From Firmicutes bacterium UBA5500 (GTDB lineage: Bacteria > Bacillota > UBA994 > UBA5500): DNA of 5,539 bases. Positions 1-5,539 of this stretch are shown here, piece by piece. Made by a program: the position numbers and the translations under genes. Each line of letters starts with the position of its first letter. Positions within the stretch are counted from its first letter, which is position 1. The DNA lies in the NCBI GenBank assembly GCA_002427055.1, contig DIPA01000014.1:18281-23819 (forward strand). The letters run 5' to 3'. A model generated the notes under the pieces. It searched no databases. It was not told the DNA's origin and saw only the letters and a list, made by a program, of their open reading frames with translations.

Positions 1-405
1 GTACCTAACCTATGTGATGAGCGTGATGAACATGAAGCTATCTTGTCTTTCAAACTGGCTTTGGGAGCCGGTTTCGCCATGAAAGAGCAGCCAAAGCTAC
101 TGGCCGGGATTTGCATGCGTCTTGCCTGGCTTCATCGTATGGCAGAGCGCACGGAAGCAGAACATGATTTCATAGCTGCCGCTAACCGCTTCTTCCAAGT
201 TGCCTACGAAACACAACTAGATAGCCTAGATGACGCTTATTATCTGCATATGCTCGGAGACACTAGCCTCAGGCTAGACCGCATTTCCGAAGCTCGCCGC
301 TGGTTTAGCCAGCTTTTTGCGCCCGCCAACTCGGGCTACAGATACATTGAGTTAGCTAGAGACGCGTGGGCTGAACATCGATATGAACAAGAGACAACAA
401 ACTAA
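1..405 (+). CDS. DUF2225 family protein, C-terminal part (5' end cut by window)
   Basis: The reading frame is open from the first base, with no stop before the TAA at 403-405, so this is the last 134 residues of a longer gene rather than a short one starting at the TTG at 43. The visible part reads like the C-terminal half of DUF2225 proteins of Firmicutes: a helix around EAILSFKLAL, then a segment ending AGICMRLAWLHR, then amphipathic helices including YYLHMLGDTSLRLDRISEA that look like a TPR-type hairpin. The metal-binding cysteines expected in the N-terminal half of the family lie outside the window. No biochemical function is established for the family as far as I know. The gene is followed after 37 nt by a co-directional flavoprotein gene, so the two probably share a transcript. 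The family call rests on recognised sequence style and is fairly but not fully secure. Confidence 0.7.
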   Translation, partial: VPNLCDERDEHEAILSFKLALGAGFAMKEQPKLLAGICMRLAWLHRMAERTEAEHDFIAAANRFFQVAYETQLDSLDDAYYLHMLGDTSLRLDRISEARRWFSQLFAPANSGYRYIELARDAWAEHRYEQETTN

Positions 406-424
406 TCATCACTGACACTTGACG

Positions 425-432
425 AAGGGGGG
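425..432 (+). promoter_or_regulatory. Ribosome binding site deciding the GTG start of the flavoprotein gene
   Basis: AAGGGGGG lies 10 nt before the GTG at 443-445. An in-frame TTG at 419 lies upstream of this purine block and would add eight residues (TKGGQSE-type) that do not belong to the flavodoxin fold. The Shine-Dalgarno position therefore favours GTG 443. Confidence 0.7.
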
Positions 433-442
433 ACAAAGTGAA

Positions 443-1024
443 GTGAGGTTATTAGGGATTACAGGAAGCTCTAACTCCAAGGGCAACACGGCTACTTTGT
501 TGACAGCTCTGCTGGACGGAGCAGCAGCCGTCGGGGCCCATACCGAGATCATCAACGCTTGCAGGCTGAATATTGCAGGATGTCGTGGCTGCAATGCCTG
601 CTCCCGCACTGGCAAGTGTATACTACAAGATGACATGCAGGCAATTTTTCAGCAAATGGGGCAGGCTGATGTCATTGTGCTCGCCTCTCCCCTTTATTTC
701 ATGGGCATAAGTGGTCAACTCAAGCTACTGGTAGACCGGTGCCAAACTTGTTGGAACCGACGCTATAAACTAAAACTACCCGCTTTACTTCCTCTTAAGC
801 GACGGCAAGGCTTCTTTTTGTGCACTGGAGGAGCACCAAACAAGAGAGGCAAGAATTTTGAACCAGCTATGCGGACAGCCACCTATTTTTTCGATGCCCT
901 TGACGCCAAATATCTAGGAGAGCTAACGGCTGCTGCTACCGATAGCTTGCCTGTTAAGGAGCAAGCAGATCTACTAACCAAAGCGTATACTGTTGGTTCG
1001 CAACTTGGTAAGGGGGAGGAATAA
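443..1024 (+). CDS. Iron-sulfur flavoprotein-like NADPH-dependent FMN reductase family protein
   Basis: This is a 193-residue flavodoxin-fold protein. From the GTG start it begins MRLLGITGSS, the first beta strand running into the FMN phosphate loop GSSNSKGNT (residues 8-16). A cysteine motif C-x2-C-x2-C-x5-C follows at residues 47-59. It matches the compact 4Fe-4S motif of archaeal and clostridial iron-sulfur flavoproteins (Isf). The second flavin-contact region is SPLYFMGISGQLK, ending in VDR near residue 99. Family members are usually dimeric cytoplasmic electron carriers or reductases moving electrons between ferredoxin, FMN and small acceptors such as quinones, O2 or H2O2. The substrate here cannot be read from sequence. 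It is preceded by the DUF2225-like gene and followed after 2 nt by birA, whose Shine-Dalgarno lies inside this gene's last codons, implying one operon. Further cysteines at residues 100 and 103 (C-x2-C) and 127 are not part of the canonical motif. A plain NADPH-dependent FMN reductase without a cluster is the alternative. Confidence 0.85.
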   Translation: MRLLGITGSSNSKGNTATLLTALLDGAAAVGAHTEIINACRLNIAGCRGCNACSRTGKCILQDDMQAIFQQMGQADVIVLASPLYFMGISGQLKLLVDRCQTCWNRRYKLKLPALLPLKRRQGFFLCTGGAPNKRGKNFEPAMRTATYFFDALDAKYLGELTAAATDSLPVKEQADLLTKAYTVGSQLGKGEE

Positions 1025-1026
1025 TT

Positions 1027-1989
1027 ATGAAAGCCTTAAGCATACTCCTAGAAGCATTTCCAGAGCCCGTATCTGGAGAACTAATAGCATCTACCCTTGC
1101 GCTTTCCCGAACTGGCGTCTGGAAACAGATGCAAGCGCTTCAAAAACAAGGGGTGAAAATAGAAGGCAAACAGAATAGTGGCTATCGCTTACTCGAGTGG
1201 CCCGATCTACTATTGCCGGAAATCCTAGAACGCTACCTGGTTGGTGACCTCGGTCGTCATGTCTTCTGGCATGCCTGCCTAGCTAGCACCAATACCACTG
1301 CTAAGGAGCTAGCTCGCCAAGGTGCCGAACACGGCACCCTGGTTGTTACAGAAGAGCAGACCGCCGGGCGCGGACGGCGCGGACGCAGTTGGACCTCGGA
1401 GAAAAATAGCGGTATCTTTGCCTCTCTCATCCTACGTCCCCAATTACCGGCACGCCGAATTCCTATGCTAACCCTAGCTGTTGGCATTGCCCTAGTAGAA
1501 GCCCTACATACCTGTGGATTAAGCGAAGCTTGGCTCAAATGGCCCAACGATATTTGGGTAGGCAATCGCAAGTTGGCTGGAATCCTATCCGAGCTTAGCG
1601 GTGAGCTCGACCAGGTCGATTTTGTCGTCATCGGTATGGGAGTGAATACTCACCAAACAGAGTTCCCTGCTGAGCTGGCTGCAACAGCTACCTCGTTCTA
1701 CCGAGAAACTGGGCAGAGGCCAAACAGGGCTAAGCTACTAGCGTATGTTCTGCAGGAACTTGAGCGGGTTTTACCTCTACTAGACTTAGCAGACCCAGCA
1801 CCTCTATTAGCTGCTTGGCAAAAACATGACCGTTTACTCGGCCAAACGGTAAACGTAGTTGAAACAAGTGATCAATATACCGGCACTGCACTGGGACTTA
1901 CCCCGACTGGCGCTCTGCGCATAGGCTTGGCAAACGGTTCAGAGAAGGTAGTCCTGGCTGGAGATGTCTCTATTCGACCTAAACCATAG
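1027..1989 (+). CDS. birA: Bifunctional biotin protein ligase / biotin repressor BirA
   Basis: This 320-residue protein activates biotin to biotinyl-5'-AMP and transfers it to the acceptor lysine of biotin carboxyl carrier domains. The holo-repressor form binds operators of biotin genes. Three domains are visible. An N-terminal winged helix-turn-helix spans about residues 1-58 (helices around SGELIASTLALSRTGVWKQM, wing ending SGYRLL). The catalytic core carries STNTTAKEL (87-95), the biotin/ATP loop AGRGRRGRSW (113-122), the KWPNDIWVGNRKLAGIL block (171-187) and GMGVN (203-207). The small C-terminal SH3-like domain covers about 270-315. The length matches two-function Group II ligases; Group I enzymes lack the DNA-binding domain. 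ATG 1027 follows GGGGGAGGA (1012-1020) by 6 nt. The gene follows the flavoprotein gene by 2 nt and ends at a strong terminator. The likely target operator lies in front of convergent bioY (2637-2670). Confidence 0.97.
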   Translation: MKALSILLEAFPEPVSGELIASTLALSRTGVWKQMQALQKQGVKIEGKQNSGYRLLEWPDLLLPEILERYLVGDLGRHVFWHACLASTNTTAKELARQGAEHGTLVVTEEQTAGRGRRGRSWTSEKNSGIFASLILRPQLPARRIPMLTLAVGIALVEALHTCGLSEAWLKWPNDIWVGNRKLAGILSELSGELDQVDFVVIGMGVNTHQTEFPAELAATATSFYRETGQRPNRAKLLAYVLQELERVLPLLDLADPAPLLAAWQKHDRLLGQTVNVVETSDQYTGTALGLTPTGALRIGLANGSEKVVLAGDVSIRPKP

Positions 1990-1996
1990 CAGAAGC

Positions 1997-2035
1997 AAAA
2001 GAACTGCCCAAAATGACGGGCAGTTCTTTTTATAT
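1997..2035 (+). terminator. Rho-independent terminator after birA, possibly bidirectional
   Basis: A 13-bp perfect stem (1997-2009 paired with 2018-2030, core GAACTGCCC/GGGCAGTTC) closes an 8-nt loop, and the T-run spans 2026-2031. It begins 7 nt after the birA stop. Read on the minus strand, the A-run at 1997-2000 gives TTTT after the same stem, so it may also stop bioY transcription, whose stop codon is just beyond at 2045. Confidence 0.93.
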
Positions 2036-2044
2036 CAACCACAC

Positions 2045-2593
2045 CTAAGCCAGGCGCCTGCGAATGGCTACTGTCAACATTGAAGCAGCGAGAGCCTTAA
2101 GCAGATCAAAGCCTATAAAGGGGTAAAAGCCAAAAATCAACACTTGCTGCAATGTCAGGGTCTTGCCCATAACGCAACGGAAGATGAAATAAAGATACGG
2201 CAAACCACAGGCATATAGTACCGCCAAACCCAAGACGCTGACCAGGAAAAGGTTCACGACAGTCAGCTTGGGCAACCTGCTAGTACCCCACCCTATAACC
2301 CAAGCTGCCACAATGTAGCCAAGAATAAAGCCGGCGCTAGGCCGTAAGAAATAGCTGATGCCACCGAAAGGAGGTTGTGCGAAAACCGGTAGCCCTATCA
2401 AACCTAACACAGCATAAAGCGCCAGGCTCCAAGCCCCCTTAGGACCGAGCAGAGAACCGGCTAGTATTACAAAAAAGGGTACCAAACTAAAGGGCACTGC
2501 AGCCTCTCCACCAAGACGCAAAATGACAGCAGCGGCAATGTGTAGAGCTGTAAAAAGGCCTGCCTTGGTTAGATCTTGCGTAGATAATTTCAT
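2045..2593 (-). CDS. bioY: BioY biotin transporter, S component of an ECF-type system
   Basis: BioY is the membrane-embedded substrate-binding subunit of energy-coupling-factor biotin importers. It captures biotin with high affinity and works with EcfA/EcfA'/EcfT, whose genes are not in this window. The 182-residue protein is hydrophobic with about six membrane segments (roughly residues 10-26, 33-49, 53-70, 82-102, 112-135, 155-177). It carries the family signatures GLIGLPVFA (64-72), FGGISYFLRPSAGFILGY (76-93) and the late acidic residue in PFIGFDLLKA (D163). In the more usual family form the middle motif reads PT-GFI-G; here it is RPSAGFILG. The ATG at 2593 lies 9 nt after GAAGGTG (2609-2603). 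An upstream in-frame TTG at 2599 would sit only 3 nt from that site, so ATG is preferred. The gene converges with birA and has a BirA-type operator over its promoter, so repression by biotin is expected. Confidence 0.95.
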   Translation of the reverse strand: MKLSTQDLTKAGLFTALHIAAAVILRLGGEAAVPFSLVPFFVILAGSLLGPKGAWSLALYAVLGLIGLPVFAQPPFGGISYFLRPSAGFILGYIVAAWVIGWGTSRLPKLTVVNLFLVSVLGLAVLYACGLPYLYFIFRCVMGKTLTLQQVLIFGFYPFIGFDLLKALAASMLTVAIRRRLA

Positions 2594-2636
2594 GATCAAT
2601 CACACCTTCACTTTTCCTGTTGTTATCCTGCCGCTT

Positions 2637-2670
2637 AATGTTAACTCGGAAGCCAACTTAAGTCAACATT
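2637..2670. promoter_or_regulatory. Putative BirA (biotin repressor) operator
   Basis: This is an inverted repeat with 10-bp arms, AATGTTAACT (2637-2646) and AGTCAACATT (2661-2670), which differ at a single position, separated by a 14-bp spacer. The arrangement fits the known BirA operator pattern in bacteria: TGTWAAC-type half sites in inverted orientation with roughly a 14-16 bp gap. It lies directly in front of bioY and one gene away from a birA that has a DNA-binding domain. Because the arms contain the -35 and -10 boxes, a bound BirA dimer would block RNA polymerase. The pattern is seen directly; binding is inferred. Confidence 0.85.
2638..2666 (-). promoter_or_regulatory. SigA-type promoter of bioY
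   Basis: On the minus strand TTGACT (2666-2661) is separated by exactly 17 nt from TAACAT (2643-2638). The -35 box matches the consensus at 5 of 6 positions and the -10 box at 4 of 6. Transcription would start near 2631 and leave a leader of about 38 nt before the bioY ATG, too short for a riboswitch. Both hexamers lie inside the arms of the inverted repeat at 2637-2670. Confidence 0.75.
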
Positions 2671-2752
2671 GCCTTTGCTCATCAACAGAAAAGCATAGTG
2701 CGTCTTTCCCACAGGCCAGTTCCACAATTATTAATTTAGCTAGTAGCGAAGC

Positions 2753-3835
2753 CTAAGCTGCTTCAATCTTATTGGCAAGATACAAGGCCACCATAACTGC
2801 CGAGATTCCCCCTACCAGCTTGCCAACAACCACCGGGATAATCATGGACTCATTCATCCGAGCCACATAACCTAGATTTCCAGCAATCATAAATGATGCA
2901 CTGACTGCAAAAGCCATATTAACCATCTTGCCACGAGGGTTCATCTCTTTTACCTTTATGAACATGGGAACGCTATTAGCAATGGTCAATACCAAACCAA
3001 CAGCCGCAGTCTGATTAAGGCCCAAACGTCTACCCAAATTCGTTAGCGGCTCACTAAAAACCCGCTTAATGAAATGCACCATAGGCAGTGCCCCGGCTAG
3101 CATCATGGCAATTGTGCCAACCGTGAGAATGGCTTCGCTAGCTGGATTCATACCAGGAATAATGGCGAAGCCAGTCAATGCTTGAATGATACTAGCAGCT
3201 GCCCCAACAGTAGTAACCACCATAATCGCTTTTCCCAAGATAGCGAACCCCCTAATCATCGTCTCAGGAATCCGCAAAAGACCTATACCTATGGCTAGTG
3301 CCAAGATAAACGTTGGCACCAAGTTTCTAAGCACCATGTTCATATCGAAGCCGGCAATATAGCCACCCACCAGACAACCAATTGGGATAGTAACTATGCC
3401 AGAGAGAATCCCACGTGCCAAATATGGATAATCTTCCTTATCAACTGCGCGTAATGAAAAAGGAATAGTAAAGGCAATAGTTACACCCATCATCGACCCG
3501 TGCAACAATCCAGAGAACACCCCTACATCCGACGAACCAGCCATAGCCATCGCCAGATCATAACCGCCAAGATCGTACGCCAAAATAGTAGATGCAAACA
3601 TGGCTGGGTCTGCACCAAATAACGCATACAAAGGAGTTACTATCGGTCGTAGAATCTCTGCAATCACTGGTGCCAAGGAGAGTATGCCCACTAAGGCAAT
3701 AGCCAGCGAACCCATCGACATAAAGCCCTCGTCAAATTCTTTTCCGTAGCCTCGCTTGTTACCCAAGATCTTGTCTATCGCACCTACGCACATGAACAAA
3801 GTCATTATGTACACGATTACTCTATTAGGATTCAT
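2753..3835 (-). CDS. eutH: EutH-type ethanolamine permease
   Basis: EutH is an inner-membrane protein that promotes ethanolamine uptake, mainly when little neutral ethanolamine is available for diffusion. The 360-residue protein is strongly hydrophobic, with about ten membrane segments. The N-terminal family signature GAIDKILGNK, followed by RGYGKEFDEGF, lies at residues 18-38. GADPAMFASTILAYDLGGY (74-92), SGLLHGSMMG (108-117) and the glycine-rich block around TIPIGCLVGG (149-158) are also typical. The frame is open to a GTG at 3871, but the ATG at 3835 has GGAGG (3848-3844) 8 nt upstream and gives the usual MN-x-YIM family start, so I chose it. No cytosolic or microcompartment eut genes are visible in the window. 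It has its own -10 box upstream, and a terminator separates it from the activase genes. The gap of 159 nt to bioY shows no clear terminator. Confidence 0.93.
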   Translation of the reverse strand: MNPNRVIVYIMTLFMCVGAIDKILGNKRGYGKEFDEGFMSMGSLAIALVGILSLAPVIAEILRPIVTPLYALFGADPAMFASTILAYDLGGYDLAMAMAGSSDVGVFSGLLHGSMMGVTIAFTIPFSLRAVDKEDYPYLARGILSGIVTIPIGCLVGGYIAGFDMNMVLRNLVPTFILALAIGIGLLRIPETMIRGFAILGKAIMVVTTVGAAASIIQALTGFAIIPGMNPASEAILTVGTIAMMLAGALPMVHFIKRVFSEPLTNLGRRLGLNQTAAVGLVLTIANSVPMFIKVKEMNPRGKMVNMAFAVSASFMIAGNLGYVARMNESMIIPVVVGKLVGGISAVMVALYLANKIEAA

Positions 3836-3893
3836 CTCAGCTGCCTCCACTGCCTCAAACTTGAACGTCACCTAACCGCCGCTCACAAGGTAC

Positions 3894-3924
3894 ATTATAG
3901 GCTTTCTTGCGTTCAAAAGGCCAA
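3894..3924 (-). promoter_or_regulatory. Candidate promoter of eutH
   Basis: A perfect -10 hexamer TATAAT lies at 3899-3894 on the minus strand, 58 nt before the eutH ATG. The best -35 match is weak: TTGGCC at 3924-3919 with a long 19-nt spacer. A closer TTGAAC (3916-3911) leaves only 11 nt. The position between the upstream terminator and eutH supports a promoter, but the weak -35 suggests that an activator may be needed. Confidence 0.5.
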
Positions 3925-3955
3925 CCCTTAATCAAAAACCCCTATTCTCCAATCC

Positions 3956-3989
3956 AAAAAGAGGAGCTGTAGTGCAACAGCTCCCCTCT
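3956..3989 (-). terminator. Rho-independent terminator after the activase gene
   Basis: On the minus strand GGAGCTGT (3984-3977) pairs perfectly with ACAGCTCC (3970-3963) around a 6-nt loop. The stem extends by about five more pairs, two of them G-U, and runs into TTTTT (3960-3956). It lies about 45 nt beyond the stop of the activase gene and before the eutH -10 box, so it separates two transcription units. Confidence 0.85.
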
Positions 3990-4033
3990 ACTACTAGTCG
4001 ATTTCTAACCTGCCATCCTCTTCTCTGGGAATG

Positions 4034-5014
4034 TTAATTATCAGCCACAACTATTCCCTTACTATGACTCCATTTACCACAGCGATCACCCCAACAAGCT
4101 ATGCTTTGCCCGCCAATACAGAATTCCATTACTTCACAACCATTGGAACAGCCATCACAATCATGAGAGATTGCCTGGCAATCGGCATCAGCAACAGAGA
4201 AGCCACGCCATTTGCTTGGCTGATTACGCCTGATCGTTGCCCTTTCAGCCAAGAGAGCAGCCCCTAAGGCACCCATCACATCGTACTGCTGAGGCACCTC
4301 AATTTCTTGTTGCAATGCATCTTGAAAAGCTTGCCGAATTCCGGCATTAGCTGCCACTCCCCCCTGAAAAACAATCGGTGGCTCAATATGCTTACCTTTG
4401 GCGACGTTACCTAAGTAATTGCGCACCAACGCCTCGCACAAACCACGCACGATGTCGGGCACAGAATGTCCCATCTGCTGCTTATGCACCATATCTGACT
4501 CCGCAAAAACGGCACAACGACCAGCAATACGAGTTGCTTGCTTGGCCGCTAAGGCTAATGCCCCCAACTCAGATATGTCCACGCCCAAACGGGCCGCCTG
4601 CCTATCCAGAAACGAACCGGTACCAGCAGCACAAATAGTATTCATGGCAAAATCAACGACCACTCCATCACGCAGGATAATGATCTTTGAATCTTGCCCT
4701 CCGATCTCTAGTACAGTTCTTACCTGAGGGTTAATCGATAAGGCCGCCATTGCATGTGCCGTAATTTCATTCTTGACACAATCAGCCTGCAGTAAATGCG
4801 CGGCTAACTGACGTCCGCTACCGGTTACTCCGCAGCCTACTATTGTCGCTTGTGCGGGTAACTCCTGCTGTAGTTGACTTAGCCCTTTTTGTACTACCTT
4901 GATAGGATCACCACGCGTACGCAAATAGAGTTTGCTATGCAATTGGCCGTCAGCCGCAACGGCCACCAAATTGGTGCTTACTGAACCAACGTCAACGCCC
5001 AATGCTAAATGCAA
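4034..5014 (-). CDS. ASKHA-family CoA enzyme activase (COG1924, HgdC/BadF-like) with Cys-rich tail
   Basis: Proteins of this family use ATP to push a low-potential electron from a bridging 4Fe-4S cluster of their homodimer into a partner enzyme, classically 2-hydroxyacyl-CoA dehydratases. The 326-residue protein shows the phosphate motif GVDVGSVSTN (residues 6-15), EIGGQDSK (103-110), NTICAAGTGSFLD (125-137) and FQGGVAAN (216-223). Cys128 and Cys167 (in GRCAVFAESDM) are 39 residues apart, like the two cluster cysteines of Acidaminococcus HgdC as I recall them (127 and 166). Beyond the ATPase core a tail holds cysteines 279, 286, 289, 293, 299, 307 and 312, ending WGDRCGKW, which resembles a second metal site. 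The frame is open to GTG 5032, but TTG 5014 follows GGGAGG (5028-5023) by 8 nt and gives the family-like start, so I chose it. It overlaps the upstream COG3581-type gene by 23 nt, indicating translational coupling. The true partner is unknown. Confidence 0.92.
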   Translation of the reverse strand: MHLALGVDVGSVSTNLVAVAADGQLHSKLYLRTRGDPIKVVQKGLSQLQQELPAQATIVGCGVTGSGRQLAAHLLQADCVKNEITAHAMAALSINPQVRTVLEIGGQDSKIIILRDGVVVDFAMNTICAAGTGSFLDRQAARLGVDISELGALALAAKQATRIAGRCAVFAESDMVHKQQMGHSVPDIVRGLCEALVRNYLGNVAKGKHIEPPIVFQGGVAANAGIRQAFQDALQQEIEVPQQYDVMGALGAALLAERATIRRNQPSKWRGFSVADADCQAISHDCDGCSNGCEVMEFCIGGQSIACWGDRCGKWSHSKGIVVADN

Positions 5015-5539
5015 TTTGTTTTCCTCCCTCACTTACAGGGTTCGCTCGACGCTCAGCTAACATATCGACAAAAGCCTCTAACCGAGTAATCAGGCCAGCC
5101 TCACCTGCATGCTCGTCTAGAGTAACCGTAAGCAAAGGAATCTGATAGTCTTTGCTAACTGTAGGCAGAATGCTTTCTGCTATTATTTCCGGCATACACG
5201 TAAGCGGTAATACTTGGATAATACCATCATAGCCCTGCTGTGCATAGTCGACTGCGTAACCAATCGTCTCAAAGCCATGCCCACCAACCCGCTGCGCTAA
5301 ATAGGGCTTACAACGCCTCGCGATACGACGTACCTCTTGCCGAGCACGCCAGTTAGGGATCAGATGCTCCCGCACCCAGTTAGAGCTGTACATGTTACGA
5401 GTTACTGAGGCCCCGAGCTGTCCTAACCGTTCCGCAAGGCGAAAATTAACTGCCGATTCTATCAGCATATAGATCTCGCCCACAACACCAATGCGCAAAG
5501 GTGTACCGTCAGGTGCCGGCTCCAGCAACTGGTGCAGTT
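4992..5539 (-). CDS. COG3581-type CoA-activase/dehydratase-related protein, C-terminal part (5' end cut by window)
   Basis: The frame is open to the window edge, so these 181 residues are the C-terminal part of a longer protein. The region carries features I associate with the COG3581 group, related to the DUF2229 part of large CoA-activase proteins and to HgdB-like dehydratase subunits. These are RIGVVGEIYMLIESAVN, a following SNWVREHL, PYLAQRVGGHGFETIGYAVD, the conserved PLTCMPEIIAESILP with its single cysteine, and TLDEHAGEAGLITRLEAFVD. The TCMPE cysteine is a candidate cluster ligand. In many anaerobic Firmicutes a gene of this type precedes a COG1924 activase and often follows a COG3580 gene; the order here agrees, and a COG3580-type gene may lie just outside. 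The stop codon overlaps the activase start by 23 nt. The catalysed reaction is not known, and no start codon can be assigned. Confidence 0.85.
   Translation of the reverse strand, partial: LHQLLEPAPDGTPLRIGVVGEIYMLIESAVNFRLAERLGQLGASVTRNMYSSNWVREHLIPNWRARQEVRRIARRCKPYLAQRVGGHGFETIGYAVDYAQQGYDGIIQVLPLTCMPEIIAESILPTVSKDYQIPLLTVTLDEHAGEAGLITRLEAFVDMLAERRANPVSEGGKQIAFSIGR
5023..5028 (-). promoter_or_regulatory. Ribosome binding site deciding the TTG start of the activase
   Basis: GGGAGG on the minus strand lies inside the end of the upstream gene, 8 nt before the TTG at 5014. The alternative GTG at 5032 is upstream of this site and has no Shine-Dalgarno in the bases before it (CCCTGTAA). Confidence 0.7.

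Noticed and set aside
419..424. TTGACG as a -35 box for a promoter in front of the flavoprotein gene
   Set aside because: About 17 nt downstream there is no -10-like hexamer (the bases are AGTGAGG-like), and the block is occupied by the ribosome binding site.
1257..1631. 124-codon open frame on the minus strand inside birA
   Set aside because: It lies wholly opposite the conserved birA catalytic core, has an Arg/Ser-rich composition typical of antisense frames, and resembles no known family.
2523..2756. 77-codon plus-strand frame across the bioY promoter region
   Set aside because: It starts inside bioY on the opposite strand, crosses the operator, and its product shows no recognisable features.
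3836..3893. Riboswitch or structured leader in front of eutH
   Set aside because: The leader from the -10 box to the ATG is only about 50 nt and shows no strong stem or terminator-like fold.
3956..3989. Plus-strand reading of the hairpin with hexaloop AGTGCA, resembling an ANTAR (EutV) target with A at loop position 1 and G at position 4
   Set aside because: EutV targets are paired hairpins on the transcript of the eut gene. Here there is a single hairpin, on the strand opposite eutH, and the minus-strand loop lacks the pattern. A simple terminator explains it.
4031..4727. Several plus-strand open frames opposite the activase gene
   Set aside because: They overlap conserved activase motifs, have unlikely composition, and lack convincing ribosome binding sites.

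Overview
The window looks like part of an anaerobic, low-to-mid GC Firmicute (Clostridia or Negativicutes type). Reasons: strong G-rich Shine-Dalgarno sequences with GTG and TTG starts, a DUF2225-type protein, a BirA with an N-terminal repressor domain, BioY, EutH, and a pair of proteins of the COG3581/COG1924 type (CoA-activase relatives) that I know mainly from anaerobic Firmicutes. The genus cannot be fixed from this sequence.

Left half, + strand (1-1989): the 3' end of a DUF2225-like gene, an iron-sulfur-flavoprotein-like NADPH-dependent FMN reductase family gene, and birA. The three run in one direction with short gaps and probably share a transcript. It ends at a strong hairpin terminator (1997-2035).

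Middle, - strand (2045-3835): bioY (biotin transporter S component) converges on birA. Upstream of bioY lies a near-perfect inverted repeat with a 14-bp spacer (2637-2670). Its two arms contain the -35 and -10 hexamers of a good promoter, which is what a BirA operator should look like. Further upstream is eutH, an ethanolamine permease, here without other eut genes. It has a -10 box of its own, and no clear terminator separates it from bioY.

Right part, - strand (4034-5539): the C-terminal part of a COG3581-type protein (2-hydroxyacyl-CoA dehydratase/activase related, cut by the window edge) overlaps a COG1924-type ASKHA ATPase activase. The activase keeps the two cluster-binding cysteines expected of the HgdC family and adds a cysteine-rich C-terminal tail. 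The unit ends at a hairpin with a T-tract (3956-3989), so eutH appears to be transcribed separately.

How the genes work together: birA and bioY form a biotin sensing and uptake circuit, with BirA presumably repressing bioY when biotin is plentiful. The activase pair is probably an ATP-driven electron-delivery system whose target enzyme is unknown. It is the least understood content of the window. I saw no RNA genes, CRISPR arrays, insertion sequences or phage genes, and no stretch over 300 bases lacks a gene.
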